Part shown: positions 1-8,741 of the stretch, in pieces
How the letters are laid out: every line of letters begins with the position of its first letter
Numbering within the stretch: the stretch's first letter is position 1
From: Acidisoma silvae
GTDB taxonomy: Bacteria; Pseudomonadota; Alphaproteobacteria; Acetobacterales; Acetobacteraceae
Assembly: GCF_020618775.1 (NCBI RefSeq)
Contig: NZ_JAESVB010000008.1
Location: forward strand, 1-64,000
Length of the DNA stretch: 64,000 bases
Direction: 5' to 3'
Position numbers and translations under genes: made by a program
The notes under the pieces: generated by a model
Told to the model about the DNA's origin: nothing
The model's input: the letters and a program-made list of their open reading frames with translations, nothing else
Databases searched by the model: none

Positions 1-375
1 CTGCGAATGCTTTTAGTCCATGGAGCGCGTGCTGCCATGCCAATGCTCAGCCGGAGTGATAGTCCCATCGGCCAGCGGCTGAAGGGCATGCTGTCTCGGG
101 GAGTGCATCGAAAAGCCGCAATTTGAAGAGATTGGCAGCGCTTATGCGTAGCCGATGACGTTTGTGAGAAGGACCGGAGATGGCCTGACAGTCGATAGGC
201 GCACGGCAAGCCCTATAGTGAAAATGGTTCTCTGAAACCGTGTTGATTATTGAGGTTCCGGGCGTGCGGATACCCATCTTTGCCAAGGCACGTCCGTGAG
301 ACCGTATGCGGTGAAGCAGACTGACCAGGACTCGAATTTCTGACTTGCGAACCGGGCGGGCCATACGTTTTCACT
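1..375. other. Left edge, no intact gene
   Basis: No reading frame here resembles a known protein. Frames on the minus strand are arginine- and serine-rich and have no recognisable domain or ribosome binding site. The stretch adjoins a MITE-like insertion and a broken transposase, so it is most simply read as mobile-element debris. Confidence 0.4.
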
Positions 376-383
376 GAGAGCTG
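376..383. repeat. Left 8-bp target-site duplication GAGAGCTG
   Basis: GAGAGCTG directly abuts the left inverted repeat of the 197-bp element and is repeated exactly at 581-588 beside the right inverted repeat. An 8-bp duplication is the length reported for the ISL3 family. Confidence 0.75.
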
Positions 384-580
384 GGCTCTTCCGCATAAAG
401 CGTGCAGGTTATGAGCCCTGATTTTTAACTTCCTCAGATGCTGCAACAGGATTTCTATTCCAAAGGGCCGCCTTAAGTGCTTCGCTCTGAAGCATCCACG
501 ATCAGCCCCTAAAGCTTGTACAGGACAATATGTTAGCTTCGATTCGATGGGATTTCTTGGACGCTTTATGCGGAAGAGCC
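384..580. mobile_element. MITE-like non-autonomous element with perfect 20-bp terminal inverted repeats
   Basis: The ends are GGCTCTTCCGCATAAAGCGT at 384-403 and its exact reverse complement at 561-580. They are flanked by the exact direct repeat GAGAGCTG. The 157-bp interior encodes no credible transposase, so the element is non-autonomous: a MITE or an internally deleted IS. Termini beginning GGCTCTT plus an 8-bp target duplication match what I know of ISL3-family elements; that family call is inference. Perfect repeats and an intact duplication suggest recent insertion. It lies next to IS3-family debris, so it inserted into already decayed mobile DNA. Confidence 0.8.
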
Positions 581-588
581 GAGAGCTG
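581..588. repeat. Right 8-bp target-site duplication GAGAGCTG
   Basis: Exact copy of 376-383, immediately outside the right inverted repeat of the element. Confidence 0.75.
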
Positions 589-660
589 ACCCGGGCGGGT
601 AGGATGGGGATGCGGACGAAAACTTGGACTATTTTTAAATTCGTAGACCAAGACGAGACT

Positions 661-1090
661 CTATTGATATTCAATGGGACTGAGAGCGCTGAGGGATCTT
701 GATGCGCTTTACATTATACCAGCGAATGCAGGAATCAACGGCTTCAATAAGTTGTTCAATTGTCAAGGTCTTCCAGCCACTAACCCATCGAAGCAGTCGA
801 TAATAGGTGTCAGATAGTCTTTGCCGGCCGCGAGCTGGAACTCGGTGATGTCGGTCAGCCACTTCTTGTTCGGGGCCGTTGCCAGGAATTCGTCATTAAC
901 AAGGTTCTTGGGCGCCAGCCTGATCTCCCCGAAATAGGATCCGTACCGGTGCCGCTTTTGCTTGGCAACGACCAAGCACTGCTGCTTCATTAGACGCTGC
1001 ACAATAGTCTCAGAGATCGCAACGTGCTGCCTGTCCAACGACGTTTGCAGCCTACGGTAGCCGTAGCAGTGATGGTTCTGCTCGAAAATT
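661..1090 (-). pseudogene. IS3-family OrfB transposase remnant
   Basis: Minus-strand frames carry pieces of an IS3-type DDE transposase. From about 1090 down there is the YGYRRL segment, then NKKWLTDITEF and PIIDCFDG around the first catalytic Asp, ending at a stop at 763. A second frame (about 770-671) carries TIEQLIEAVDSCIRWYNVKRIKI, which belongs near the C-terminus. The closing LSALSPIEYQ is in yet another frame and ends in a stop at 661. Most of the catalytic core between the pieces is deleted and at least two frameshifts are present. An in-frame stop truncates the N-terminal side near 1094. Non-functional; no OrfA was recognised. Confidence 0.8.
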
Positions 1091-1429
1091 TAAAGTGATA
1101 CTGCGAAAAATCTCGCATTAATTGTAAGCTCCGTCATACGGGTCCGATGGCAAAAATATGAGCTTCGCGTCAGCTTCAACTAAGCAAGCAATTGCCGTAG
1201 CAGATAAGGATCTTTGAGGGCGTCAACCAGCGCTATCTTTTTCCGATTAATCAGGAGCTGCAGGTCGACGCCCAGACCTTTTTTCGCTGGAGTTCGTTGG
1301 ACTTCTTCAGGAGATCATTCGGTCATAAAAAATCTCTTCAATCGGTGCGGTCAGCGTGGGTTGACGCTAGGGAGCTGCAAAGCGTACCGTTGTAGGCAGC
1401 GGTTCGCACTTGGTCAGCTTTGAAAGAAT
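1091..1429. other. Intergenic stretch upstream of the ornithine cyclodeaminase-like gene
   Basis: No intact gene. Short minus-strand frames (about 1195-1330) look weakly protein-like (for example ALVDALKDPYLLRQLLA) but are broken and unassigned. The stretch must hold the promoter of the gene at 1430; I could not place -35/-10 boxes with confidence. Confidence 0.4.
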
Positions 1430-2449
1430 ATGATGTCCACGCCTGACATGTCACCTATTTATATCGATTATCTCAACCGTCTTGATATCGACGAATTGAA
1501 GATGACGGATGCCGAGATCATCGGCGCCATCGAATCCTCTCTTGCCGAACAGGGGCGGGGCGAGACGGTGATTGAGCCGCGCGTTCATCTGGAACCCGGG
1601 GCCGCACGTGGCCATTTCAACGTTCTGCGCGGTTCCATCGGTGGTGCTATCGACAGCGCCGGCGTCAAAGTCGTCGGCGACTTCGTCGACAATTACAAGA
1701 TCAACTTCCCCTCGGAATTCGGCGTGCTGCTTCTGCTCAATCGGCATAACGGGGCGCCCAAAGCCATTCTGGATGCTTCCGGCATTACCGATATGCGCAC
1801 CGGTGCTGTCACGGCGGTCGGTGCCAAGTATCTGGCAAACAAGAATTCGAAGATTCTCGGTCATATCGGTGCACGCGGCACGGCTTATTGGAATGTGCGC
1901 TTGCTGGACAGCCTTTTTGACTTTGATGAGATCCGCGTGCATTCGCGCCGGCCGGAAAGTTACGAGCCTTTCGCCCGGCGGCTGGAACAGGATCTGGGCA
2001 AGCCGGTTATCGCGACGACAGATTGGCAAAGCTGCGTTGAAGGCGCGGATATCGTGGTGGAGGCATCGCGGCTTGATGCGCCCACACCCATGCTGCGCAC
2101 TGAATGGATCAAGCCCGGCGCTTTGGTCATGCCCTATGGCACGATGAGTGCGGTGGAGCTGTCGCTCACCGATATCATGAGCAAGCTGGTCGTGGATGAC
2201 TGGGGGCAGTGCAAGGGCGGCAAGTTCGGCAGCCTGCGCGCCCATGTCGAGGCCGGCAAACTGTCCGAGCAGACGCTGTATGCGGAAATGGGCCAGATCG
2301 TCGCGGGCCTCAAGCCGGGGCGGGAGACGGAGACCGAGACGATCCTTTTCTGGCATCGTGGCCTGTCGCTGTCCGATATCGCGCTCGGCCATGCCATGCT
2401 GGAGAAGGCAAAGCGTCTCGATATCGGCCAGCGGTTGCGGTTTGCTTGA
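1430..2449 (+). CDS. Ornithine cyclodeaminase/mu-crystallin family protein
   Basis: A 339-residue protein of the ornithine cyclodeaminase/mu-crystallin fold, a family of NAD(P)-dependent cyclodeaminases, imine reductases and opine-type dehydrogenases. Visible signatures are RVHLEPG near residue 51, K80 in GVKVVGDF, the DMRTGA motif at 121-126 and a Rossmann dinucleotide loop GHIGARGTA at 144-152. Length is normal for the family. The ATG at 1430 has a weak GAAAG upstream; ATG 1433 is equally possible. Its stop overlaps the start of the next gene (TTGA), so the two are translationally coupled. The true substrate cannot be read from sequence; an imino acid produced or consumed with the lyase-fold partner is plausible. 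Confidence 0.85.
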   Translation: MMSTPDMSPIYIDYLNRLDIDELKMTDAEIIGAIESSLAEQGRGETVIEPRVHLEPGAARGHFNVLRGSIGGAIDSAGVKVVGDFVDNYKINFPSEFGVLLLLNRHNGAPKAILDASGITDMRTGAVTAVGAKYLANKNSKILGHIGARGTAYWNVRLLDSLFDFDEIRVHSRRPESYEPFARRLEQDLGKPVIATTDWQSCVEGADIVVEASRLDAPTPMLRTEWIKPGALVMPYGTMSAVELSLTDIMSKLVVDDWGQCKGGKFGSLRAHVEAGKLSEQTLYAEMGQIVAGLKPGRETETETILFWHRGLSLSDIALGHAMLEKAKRLDIGQRLRFA

Positions 2450-3993
2450 TCGACGTGCTGGAGATCGGTGAGCGGGCGATCGGCCTGACGGAGATTGTCA
2501 CGGCATCGGCCGGCTCGACGCAGATCAGTCTCAGCCCGGCCGCTCTCGCCCGGGTAACCGCGTCCCGCGCGGTCGTGGAAACCTATGCCGAAGGCAATGA
2601 GCCGGTCTATGGATTGAATACGGGCCTCGGCGGCAATCTCGGGTATCGGCTTGACCCGACATCGCTCGCGGCTTTTCAGGTTCAGATGATCAGAGGACGA
2701 ACGATCGGCGTCGGTCCGGCATTTCCTGAGACCGTCGCGCGTATCCAACTGCTCTGCCGCATCATCGGTCTTGCCCAGGGTGGCGCCGGCATTTCATTGG
2801 CGGTTCTGGAGGGGATGATCGCGATGTTCAACCGTGGCGTCACGCCCTGCATTCCCGGGCGCGGCTCGATCGGCGCAGGCGATCTCGGTCTGGCCGCCCA
2901 TATGGCGGCGGTTGCCATCGGGCGGGGCGAGGCATGGTTTGAAGGCAGGCGATGGCCGGGGGCCGAAGCCTTGGCAGCCGCCGGGCTGCTTCCCGTTACC
3001 CTCGGGGCCAAGGACGGTCTCGGCCTTCTCAACACCAGCGCCGTCACCTGTGGCCATGCCACGGGCGTATTGGCCGATCTCGCCGATCTGCTGATCTTTG
3101 CCACCGCGACGGCGGCCTTGTCGCTGGAAGGCTATGCCGCCAATCCTGGGATTTTCGATCCGCGTCTGGCCGAAGCCCGCCCGGCTGGCGGCCAAGTCTG
3201 CGCGGCGGCGATGTTCCGTCAGATTCTGGCCGGCAGCTATCTGTATGACGCACCGTCGCGCTCGATCCAGGATGCTTTGTCATTTCGGGTTCTGTCGCAG
3301 ATCTATGGCCCGCTCCTGACGGCGTTCGATACGGCGGCCGAAGCGGTGGCGCTTGAAATCAACGCCGCCGCCGACAACCCGCTGGTGCTTGCTGAGGACG
3401 GGGTCATCCTGTCGACCGCGAATTTCCACACGCCGGCCATCGCGCTCGCCTTCGACAGCCTGGCGATTGCGCTTTGTCATCTGGCAAGTGCCAGCATTCA
3501 GCGTACCATCAAGCTGATGGATGCGCGTCTGTCTGGCCTGCCCAAATACCTCTCCCCGATTGGTGGCGCATCGGTCGGGTTCAATGCGCTGCAAAAAACG
3601 GCGTCCTACCTTCATGCGGAAATCCGCCTGAAGGCGACGCCGGCCAGCCTCGATTCCATCCCGGTGTCCGAGACGGTCGAGGATCACGCACCGAATACGC
3701 CGCTGACCATCCGCAAGCTGGAGGAGCAGCTGCTGCCCTTGCGACTGCTGATCGCGATTGAGGCGATGACGGCGGCGCAAGCCGTCGATTTGCGCGGCAA
3801 GCCGGCCTTGTCGGCATCGACCACAATCCTTCATGCCGCCATCCGCGCGCGCGTGCCGACGCTTGGCGAAGATCGCGAAATCGGGCCGGATGTCGATCTG
3901 ATCGACGGGATCGCTCAGAACCAGGCCCTGTTGGCGTCTCTGCGCGAAAGTTTCAAAGGCCTCTCGCTCAACCCGTTGCTGTCTGGGGCCTGA
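2446..3993 (+). CDS. HAL/PAL-fold (aromatic amino acid lyase family) protein lacking the MIO serine
   Basis: About 515 residues with histidine/phenylalanine ammonia-lyase architecture. The N-terminal VYGLNTGLGG (Y55) matches the catalytic-tyrosine loop, and the Asn-rich loop is seen as AAADNPLV. The electrophilic MIO cofactor forms from Ala-Ser-Gly in GSxGASGDLxPLxH. Here the DNA reads GSIGAGDLGLAAH (residues 140-152), so the serine is absent and the loop is one residue short. Ordinary MIO-dependent deamination is therefore unlikely. The frame stays open upstream to 2209, but that part overlaps the preceding gene; TTG 2446 overlaps its stop codon, with GTG 2455 as alternative. It probably acts with the upstream cyclodeaminase-fold protein. 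Confidence 0.8.
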   Translation: MIDVLEIGERAIGLTEIVTASAGSTQISLSPAALARVTASRAVVETYAEGNEPVYGLNTGLGGNLGYRLDPTSLAAFQVQMIRGRTIGVGPAFPETVARIQLLCRIIGLAQGGAGISLAVLEGMIAMFNRGVTPCIPGRGSIGAGDLGLAAHMAAVAIGRGEAWFEGRRWPGAEALAAAGLLPVTLGAKDGLGLLNTSAVTCGHATGVLADLADLLIFATATAALSLEGYAANPGIFDPRLAEARPAGGQVCAAAMFRQILAGSYLYDAPSRSIQDALSFRVLSQIYGPLLTAFDTAAEAVALEINAAADNPLVLAEDGVILSTANFHTPAIALAFDSLAIALCHLASASIQRTIKLMDARLSGLPKYLSPIGGASVGFNALQKTASYLHAEIRLKATPASLDSIPVSETVEDHAPNTPLTIRKLEEQLLPLRLLIAIEAMTAAQAVDLRGKPALSASTTILHAAIRARVPTLGEDREIGPDVDLIDGIAQNQALLASLRESFKGLSLNPLLSGA

Positions 3994-4006
3994 CGGCGCG
4001 CTTCCT

Positions 4007-4828
4007 TTACTTGCCGATGCCTGAGGTCATGCCGCGCACGAAGGCACGCTGGCTGAAAAGATACAGGATGAGGAGGGGCAGGATCGACAGAAAGGCGCCC
4101 GCCATCATCAAGGGCTCGTTGACGGAATAGCGCCCCTGGAACAGCGCAAGCCCGGCCATGACAGTGCGCCCGTCATTATTCTGCAAAAATACGAGCGCGA
4201 AAAGCAGCTCGTTCCAGACCCAGATGGTATTGACGACGATGAGCGTGAACAGCGTGGCGAGCGATAGGGGCAGCACGATGCGCAGCAGGATGCGAGGGTG
4301 GGATGCGCCGTCAATCGTCGCGGCCTCGATCACGTCCAGGGGGAGTTCGCGCAGAAAATTCGTCAGGAAAAAGACCGAGAAGGGGATGAGCAGCCCGGTA
4401 TAGACCAGCATGACAGAGGGCAGCGTATTGATGAGTCCCACCTGCACCATGACGGTGAAGAGCGGCACCACCAGGGCCACCGGCGGAAGCGCCATCAGCG
4501 CGATATTCAGACTCAGGAAGGTGGTCTGGCCCCTGAAGCGACCGAAAGCGACCGCATAGGCTGCCAGTAGTGCGATAACGGTGGCGGCGGCGACCGAGAC
4601 GAGAGCGACGAGCGCGCTGTTCAAAGTCCATTGGGCGAAAGGCATTGCCCGGAAGACGGCGGCAAAACTTTGCAGACTGAAAGGCGCAGGCAGGTCGGTT
4701 GGGTTGCGCGTATAATCCTGCTGGGTTTTGAGGGCGGTTTGCAGGATGAACCACAGCGGATAGAGCGAGACGATGCACAGCAGGATCAGTAAAGCCTGCT
4801 GGCCGAGGGCGGAGGCATGGCGTCTCAT
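4007..4828 (-). CDS. Carbohydrate ABC transporter permease (MalG-type)
   Basis: A 273-residue inner-membrane permease of the CUT1 MalG type. It has six hydrophobic stretches and the cytoplasmic EAA loop EAATIDGAS followed by LPLSLATL, which docks the ATPase. The ATG at 4828 overlaps the stop of the upstream permease by four bases (ATGA); the open frame extends further upstream but only inside that gene. Pairs with the permease at 4825-5703 and the binding protein at 5725-7116. No ATPase gene is present in this operon. Confidence 0.88.
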   Translation of the reverse strand: MRRHASALGQQALLILLCIVSLYPLWFILQTALKTQQDYTRNPTDLPAPFSLQSFAAVFRAMPFAQWTLNSALVALVSVAAATVIALLAAYAVAFGRFRGQTTFLSLNIALMALPPVALVVPLFTVMVQVGLINTLPSVMLVYTGLLIPFSVFFLTNFLRELPLDVIEAATIDGASHPRILLRIVLPLSLATLFTLIVVNTIWVWNELLFALVFLQNNDGRTVMAGLALFQGRYSVNEPLMMAGAFLSILPLLILYLFSQRAFVRGMTSGIGK

Positions 4829-5703
4829 CGGGCAACTCTCACAGCGCGTGCCTGTAGCCGCAGATAGATTCCAATGAAAATACTGGCCAGGACGAGCAGG
4901 ACCACGACAGCGGCGGATGCCGCGCCGATGGCGCCATTCTCGAACCCGTTCTGGAAAATATAGAATTCCATGACGCTGGATGTATTCGCCGGGCCACCTT
5001 TGGTCAGCACATAGACATAGGTGAAGATTGAAGACAGCACGGTGATGGCTTCGACAATGACGAAGAACTCGATGGTCCGGCGGATATTGGGCACCAGAAT
5101 GGACCACTGTATCTGCCAGCCCGTGGCGCCATCGATGCGGGCCGCCTCGACAAGCTCTGTCGGCACCGCCAGGAGGGCCGCGACGAAGACGACGATGCCG
5201 AAGCCAAGCTGCTGCCAGATAATCACGCTGCCGATCGTCGGCACCACATTGGCGGCGGACCCTAACCAGTCTCGCGCGAGGAAGCCTATGCCGTGATTGC
5301 GGAGCAGCGTGTTGAGCACGCCATTGCCGCTCAGCAGATAGCTGAAGCTCAGTCCGATAGCGGTAGCGGGCAGGATATAGGGCAGAAAAACAATGGCGCG
5401 GTAATGCCGCCAGCCTTTGACCTGGCTATTGAGGACCAGCGCAATCAACAGTGCCAGCACCGTCATCACCGGCACGGTCAGCAGAAGCTTGAGGTTGTTA
5501 AGGATCGACTGCAAAAAATCAGGGTCTTGAAACAGACCCTGGTAATTCATGGTGCCGACATAGGTAAGATCGCCGACCGAGCCCGCATAGAAGCTGAACC
5601 GTATGACGGCCGCCAGCGGATAGGCGAAAGTGCCTGCCAGCGCGATAAGCGCTGGCAGGATGAACAGATAGGGCCAAAGCTGGCGAGGGCGACGAAGCAT
5701 CAT
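4825..5703 (-). CDS. Carbohydrate ABC transporter permease (MalF-type)
   Basis: A 292-residue integral membrane protein of the MalF/UgpA class, with an EAA-loop motif EAARIDGAT and several strongly hydrophobic helices. It forms the heterodimeric channel with the MalG-type partner whose start overlaps its stop. ATG 5703 is followed directly by a second ATG at 5700; neither has a strong Shine-Dalgarno. A 21-bp gap separates it from the binding-protein gene, consistent with one transcript. Confidence 0.88.
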   Translation of the reverse strand: MMLRRPRQLWPYLFILPALIALAGTFAYPLAAVIRFSFYAGSVGDLTYVGTMNYQGLFQDPDFLQSILNNLKLLLTVPVMTVLALLIALVLNSQVKGWRHYRAIVFLPYILPATAIGLSFSYLLSGNGVLNTLLRNHGIGFLARDWLGSAANVVPTIGSVIIWQQLGFGIVVFVAALLAVPTELVEAARIDGATGWQIQWSILVPNIRRTIEFFVIVEAITVLSSIFTYVYVLTKGGPANTSSVMEFYIFQNGFENGAIGAASAAVVVLLVLASIFIGIYLRLQARAVRVAR

Positions 5704-5724
5704 GCGTCGTTATCGGTTCGCGTC

Positions 5725-7116
5725 TCAGCTATTGCCGCCCGCCCATTTCTTGAACTGAATGAATTCGGGAATCTGCTGCATGCGCCATTTTTTGATGACG
5801 CGATTCCAGATGGCCACCGCCTGTTCCGGCGTGCCTGACTTTGAGAGAATAAGCTGCCCGGCCGGCGTATCGGCGTCGGAATCCACTTCCGGCGGAATAT
5901 AGTTCTCAAGCCAGATGGACTGTTTCGCCGTATCGAGCGCGAAGAGCTGCTTGGCAAGCCCGTCGGTGATCGAACTGGTCGGGAAGCGCTTGTCGGCGGG
6001 AAAGGCGCCGGTCTGGGTATAGAGCGCCGCCATATTGTCCGGCTGGTGCAGCCAGACGAGGAAATCGGCGGCCGCCTGCTTGTTCTTCGCCCAGCTGGTA
6101 ATGAATTCATCCGAGGACTGGGTAACGTCATAGGTATCGGCAAGCTTGCCGCCGCCCCAGATCGGAGGGGCCGCGACGCCGATCTTATCTTCCCCAAGCG
6201 TCTTGCCCCAGCTCAGGACATTGCCGTCGGTCGTGAAGGCCATGGCGGCCTTCTGCTGCGGAAACAACTGCCAACCCTGAGTGAGGCTCAAGGATGAAAC
6301 GTCGGAGTTGATATAGCCCTTGGCCACCAGATCGGCCATCATGGCGTACATCTTGGTGAGCAGACCGTCGAACTGGTCCAGGCTGAAGCCGCCGGTATTG
6401 CCGATCGCGGATTTCAGTTCGTCCAGAGAATTGAGTTCCTGCTTGAGGTAGATCGCGAACATCCAGGCGCCGAAGGAACCGTCGCTATTGCCCATGCCGA
6501 TCGGTGTGATGCCATGCGCTTTCAAGGCCGCGCAATCGGCCAGGAAATCGCTCCAGGTCACGGGCGCCTTATCGGGGTCAAGGCCAGCCTTTTTGAACAG
6601 ATCCTTGTTCCAGACAAGCGGCACGCCGATCAGATAGATCGGCATGGCGACGATTTTGCCGCCGGCCTCATTCTCGGAGGCATTCACCCATTGCGCGATT
6701 TCAGTGGCGGGCACGTAGTCTGAAATCGCGACGGCCGCCTTGTTCCAGTAGGGGGTGAGCGTCGGCAGCGTCGCCCATTGCGTATCGATATCCGGGCCAG
6801 AATGGCTTTGGGACGCGAGGCGGAAGCCGCCGATCAGCGTGTCGGAGGATTGCGGCACGACATTGATCTGGGTATCGGCATGGACCGCCTGATACTTGCT
6901 GACCATGCCCTTCATCCAAGTGTCGATGCCGGGAATATCGCTTTCGCCCCAGAACCAATAGGTGATCTTGGTGGCGTCGGCGGCCTGCGCGGGCCGCGTG
7001 CTCAATCCGGCCGTCGCGATCGCGGCCAGGGCGGCGATTGCGGTCACTGTCGTCTTCAGGCGCTGGCGCCAGCCCCGGCGTCTCTGTCCGGTCGGGCCGA
7101 TCGATAGATTGTCCAT
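5725..7116 (-). CDS. Extracellular sugar-binding protein of ABC transporter
   Basis: A 463-residue family-1 (MalE/UgpB-like) solute-binding protein. The N-terminus has a basic stretch with several arginines, then an alanine-rich hydrophobic segment (about residues 24-45) ending in PAQAAD, a plausible signal-peptidase site. Mature segments such as ITYWFWGE and many aromatic residues are typical of sugar binders. Clear ribosome binding site GGAG before ATG 7116. It delivers solute to the two permeases downstream; the ligand is unknown. Confidence 0.88.
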   Translation of the reverse strand: MDNLSIGPTGQRRRGWRQRLKTTVTAIAALAAIATAGLSTRPAQAADATKITYWFWGESDIPGIDTWMKGMVSKYQAVHADTQINVVPQSSDTLIGGFRLASQSHSGPDIDTQWATLPTLTPYWNKAAVAISDYVPATEIAQWVNASENEAGGKIVAMPIYLIGVPLVWNKDLFKKAGLDPDKAPVTWSDFLADCAALKAHGITPIGMGNSDGSFGAWMFAIYLKQELNSLDELKSAIGNTGGFSLDQFDGLLTKMYAMMADLVAKGYINSDVSSLSLTQGWQLFPQQKAAMAFTTDGNVLSWGKTLGEDKIGVAAPPIWGGGKLADTYDVTQSSDEFITSWAKNKQAAADFLVWLHQPDNMAALYTQTGAFPADKRFPTSSITDGLAKQLFALDTAKQSIWLENYIPPEVDSDADTPAGQLILSKSGTPEQAVAIWNRVIKKWRMQQIPEFIQFKKWAGGNS

Positions 7117-7158
7117 CTCCGCTCCTTCACGCTTGTATTGTTAAAACTTTCACGATCA

Positions 7159-7926
7159 TCAGATAGCCGCCACCGGTCGCTTTGCCCGGTCGGCCTGGTC
7201 TTGTTTCAGGCGTTGTCCAGGTGCCACCGCAAGGCGTTCGGCAAGGTCGAGATAAGGCATCATGACAAGGCTATGCGACAGCGCTTCCGCCTGGACGGCG
7301 GCCCCCTCGGCGATTGCGCGGGCCAGCGCGCGATGCAGTGGCAAGCCGCGCTCGAAGGCGCCGGCATGGTCGGTCGTCGTGCGGATCTGCGCCGCCATCA
7401 TATCGCGCAGTCTTTGGCCGATACTGGCAAGAAGCGGATTGCCCGCCGCCGTCAGGATGGCCCCATGAAAAACGAGATCGCGTTCCGCGATCACGCTAGG
7501 CTGCGTCAGCCCGTCATCCAGGGCGTGGGCCGCAGCCATAATCGCATCACGCTCCGCGGCGGTGGCCCGTAAGGCGGCGAGTTCGGCGGCGGGCGGCTCA
7601 ACAATCAGCCTGAATTCGGCAAGATTGAAGGCAATCTCAAGCCGGTCATCGCCTTCGGCCATCCAGCGCAGCACGTCCGGGTCCAGCAGGTTCCAATCCG
7701 CACGGGGGGCCACCCAGGTACCCATGCCCGGCCGCAATCCGATAAGGCCTTTGGCGGCCAGCGCCTTCACCACCTCCCGCAGCAGATTGCGTCCGACCCC
7801 GAATTGGGCTGCCAGTTCAACTTCAATGGGCAGAGCGCCCGGTGGCAGATCGCCACGCAGGATGGCACCGCCGAAACTATCCAGCGTCTGACGAAAGATC
7901 GAGCGCGGAACGTCAATCCGACGCAC
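7159..7926 (-). CDS. GntR-family transcriptional regulator (FadR/FCD subfamily)
   Basis: A one-domain winged helix (SIFRQTLDSFGGAILRGDLP through the ELAAQFGVGRNLLREVVKAL recognition region) is followed by a helical FCD effector domain with metal-ligand-type histidines (LVFHGAIL, LPLHRALA). GTG 7926 is preferred: GAGG lies nine bases upstream and the overlap with the SDR stop is short. The frame is open to ATG 7989, which would give 276 residues. It sits between the SDR and the ABC transporter genes, so it probably represses this cluster in response to the substrate. A candidate operator is the inverted repeat at 8742-8762. Confidence 0.85.
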   Translation of the reverse strand: MRRIDVPRSIFRQTLDSFGGAILRGDLPPGALPIEVELAAQFGVGRNLLREVVKALAAKGLIGLRPGMGTWVAPRADWNLLDPDVLRWMAEGDDRLEIAFNLAEFRLIVEPPAAELAALRATAAERDAIMAAAHALDDGLTQPSVIAERDLVFHGAILTAAGNPLLASIGQRLRDMMAAQIRTTTDHAGAFERGLPLHRALARAIAEGAAVQAEALSHSLVMMPYLDLAERLAVAPGQRLKQDQADRAKRPVAAI

Positions 7927-8704
7927 GGTCAAAGACCTCAAGGACGTCGAGCTTTCCCTTGAAGGCGCTGTAGCCGCTGTCGCAGACATGAATGCCGCCC
8001 GTCTGGTAGCGCGCGCGGTCCGACAACAGAAACAGTCCGAGTTCGGCGGCGTCCATGGCGGTCATCACCGGCATGAGCTGTAGCGATTCAATCCGCGCGC
8101 GCAGGGCGGGCACTTCCAGAAATTCACGCTGATGCGGGGTATCGACGAAACCTGGGCAGATCGCATTTATCCGCACGCCCTCGGGCGAAAGACCGGCCGC
8201 CATGGAACGGGTCATGGAAATGACGCCACCCTTGGCAGCGGTATAGGCGTCGAGGCCCGCTTGGCCGATCAGCGCATCGGCGGTCGCCGTCAGCACCAGG
8301 CTGCCACCACCGGGCTGGGTCAACATCTGCTTCGCTACGTATTTGCTGACGAGAAAGGTTCCGGTCAGAACCAGGGTGATGATGTCATCCCAGACGGATT
8401 CAGGAAGTTCAGTGACCCGCCGGTCATTCTTGTTGACGAGCGGGACCGACATGGCGGTATGGAACAACCCGTCGATACGGCCGTGCCGCGCGACGGTTTC
8501 ACGGACCAAAGCCTGAACCGAGAGACTATCCCGCACGTCGACGGTCATGGCGTCGCCGCCGCAGGAAGCGGCAACGCGCTTTGCCGCAGCCTCTGAAATA
8601 TCCGCGACGACCACCTTGGCGCCATCGCGCGCGGCGCCTTCCGCTGCGGCGGCGCCGATGCCCGAGCCACCGCCGGTGATCAGGATTATTTTGCCGTCCA
8701 GCAT
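7913..8704 (-). CDS. SDR-family oxidoreductase with atypical active site
   Basis: A 263-residue short-chain dehydrogenase. The NAD(P)-binding TGGGSGIG is at residues 10-17 and the YxxxK pair is Y154/K158. Other normally fixed positions differ: NNAG is replaced by HTAM (82-85), the catalytic Ser 13 residues before Tyr is T141, and the structural or catalytic Asn in the NxxG segment is Val (LVLTG). It may be a divergent dehydrogenase or have reduced activity. ATG 8704 has an AGGGGGAT ribosome binding site; the longer open frame to 8827 lacks one. It is the first gene of the GntR/ABC operon. Confidence 0.85.
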   Translation of the reverse strand: MLDGKIILITGGGSGIGAAAAEGAARDGAKVVVADISEAAAKRVAASCGGDAMTVDVRDSLSVQALVRETVARHGRIDGLFHTAMSVPLVNKNDRRVTELPESVWDDIITLVLTGTFLVSKYVAKQMLTQPGGGSLVLTATADALIGQAGLDAYTAAKGGVISMTRSMAAGLSPEGVRINAICPGFVDTPHQREFLEVPALRARIESLQLMPVMTAMDAAELGLFLLSDRARYQTGGIHVCDSGYSAFKGKLDVLEVFDRASD

Positions 8705-8741
8705 CAACAATCCCCCTCTGGTGAAAAGCCCTGTTGGCAAC

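Noticed and set aside
47-674. Two overlapping minus-strand open frames at the left edge
   Set aside because: They run through the MITE and its flank, have no domain and no ribosome binding site.
1451-2392. 313-codon minus-strand open frame
   Set aside because: Antisense shadow of the ornithine cyclodeaminase-like gene.
2209-2445. N-terminal extension of the lyase-fold protein
   Set aside because: Lies inside the preceding gene in another frame, has no homology, and the family N-terminus begins near the TTG at 2446.
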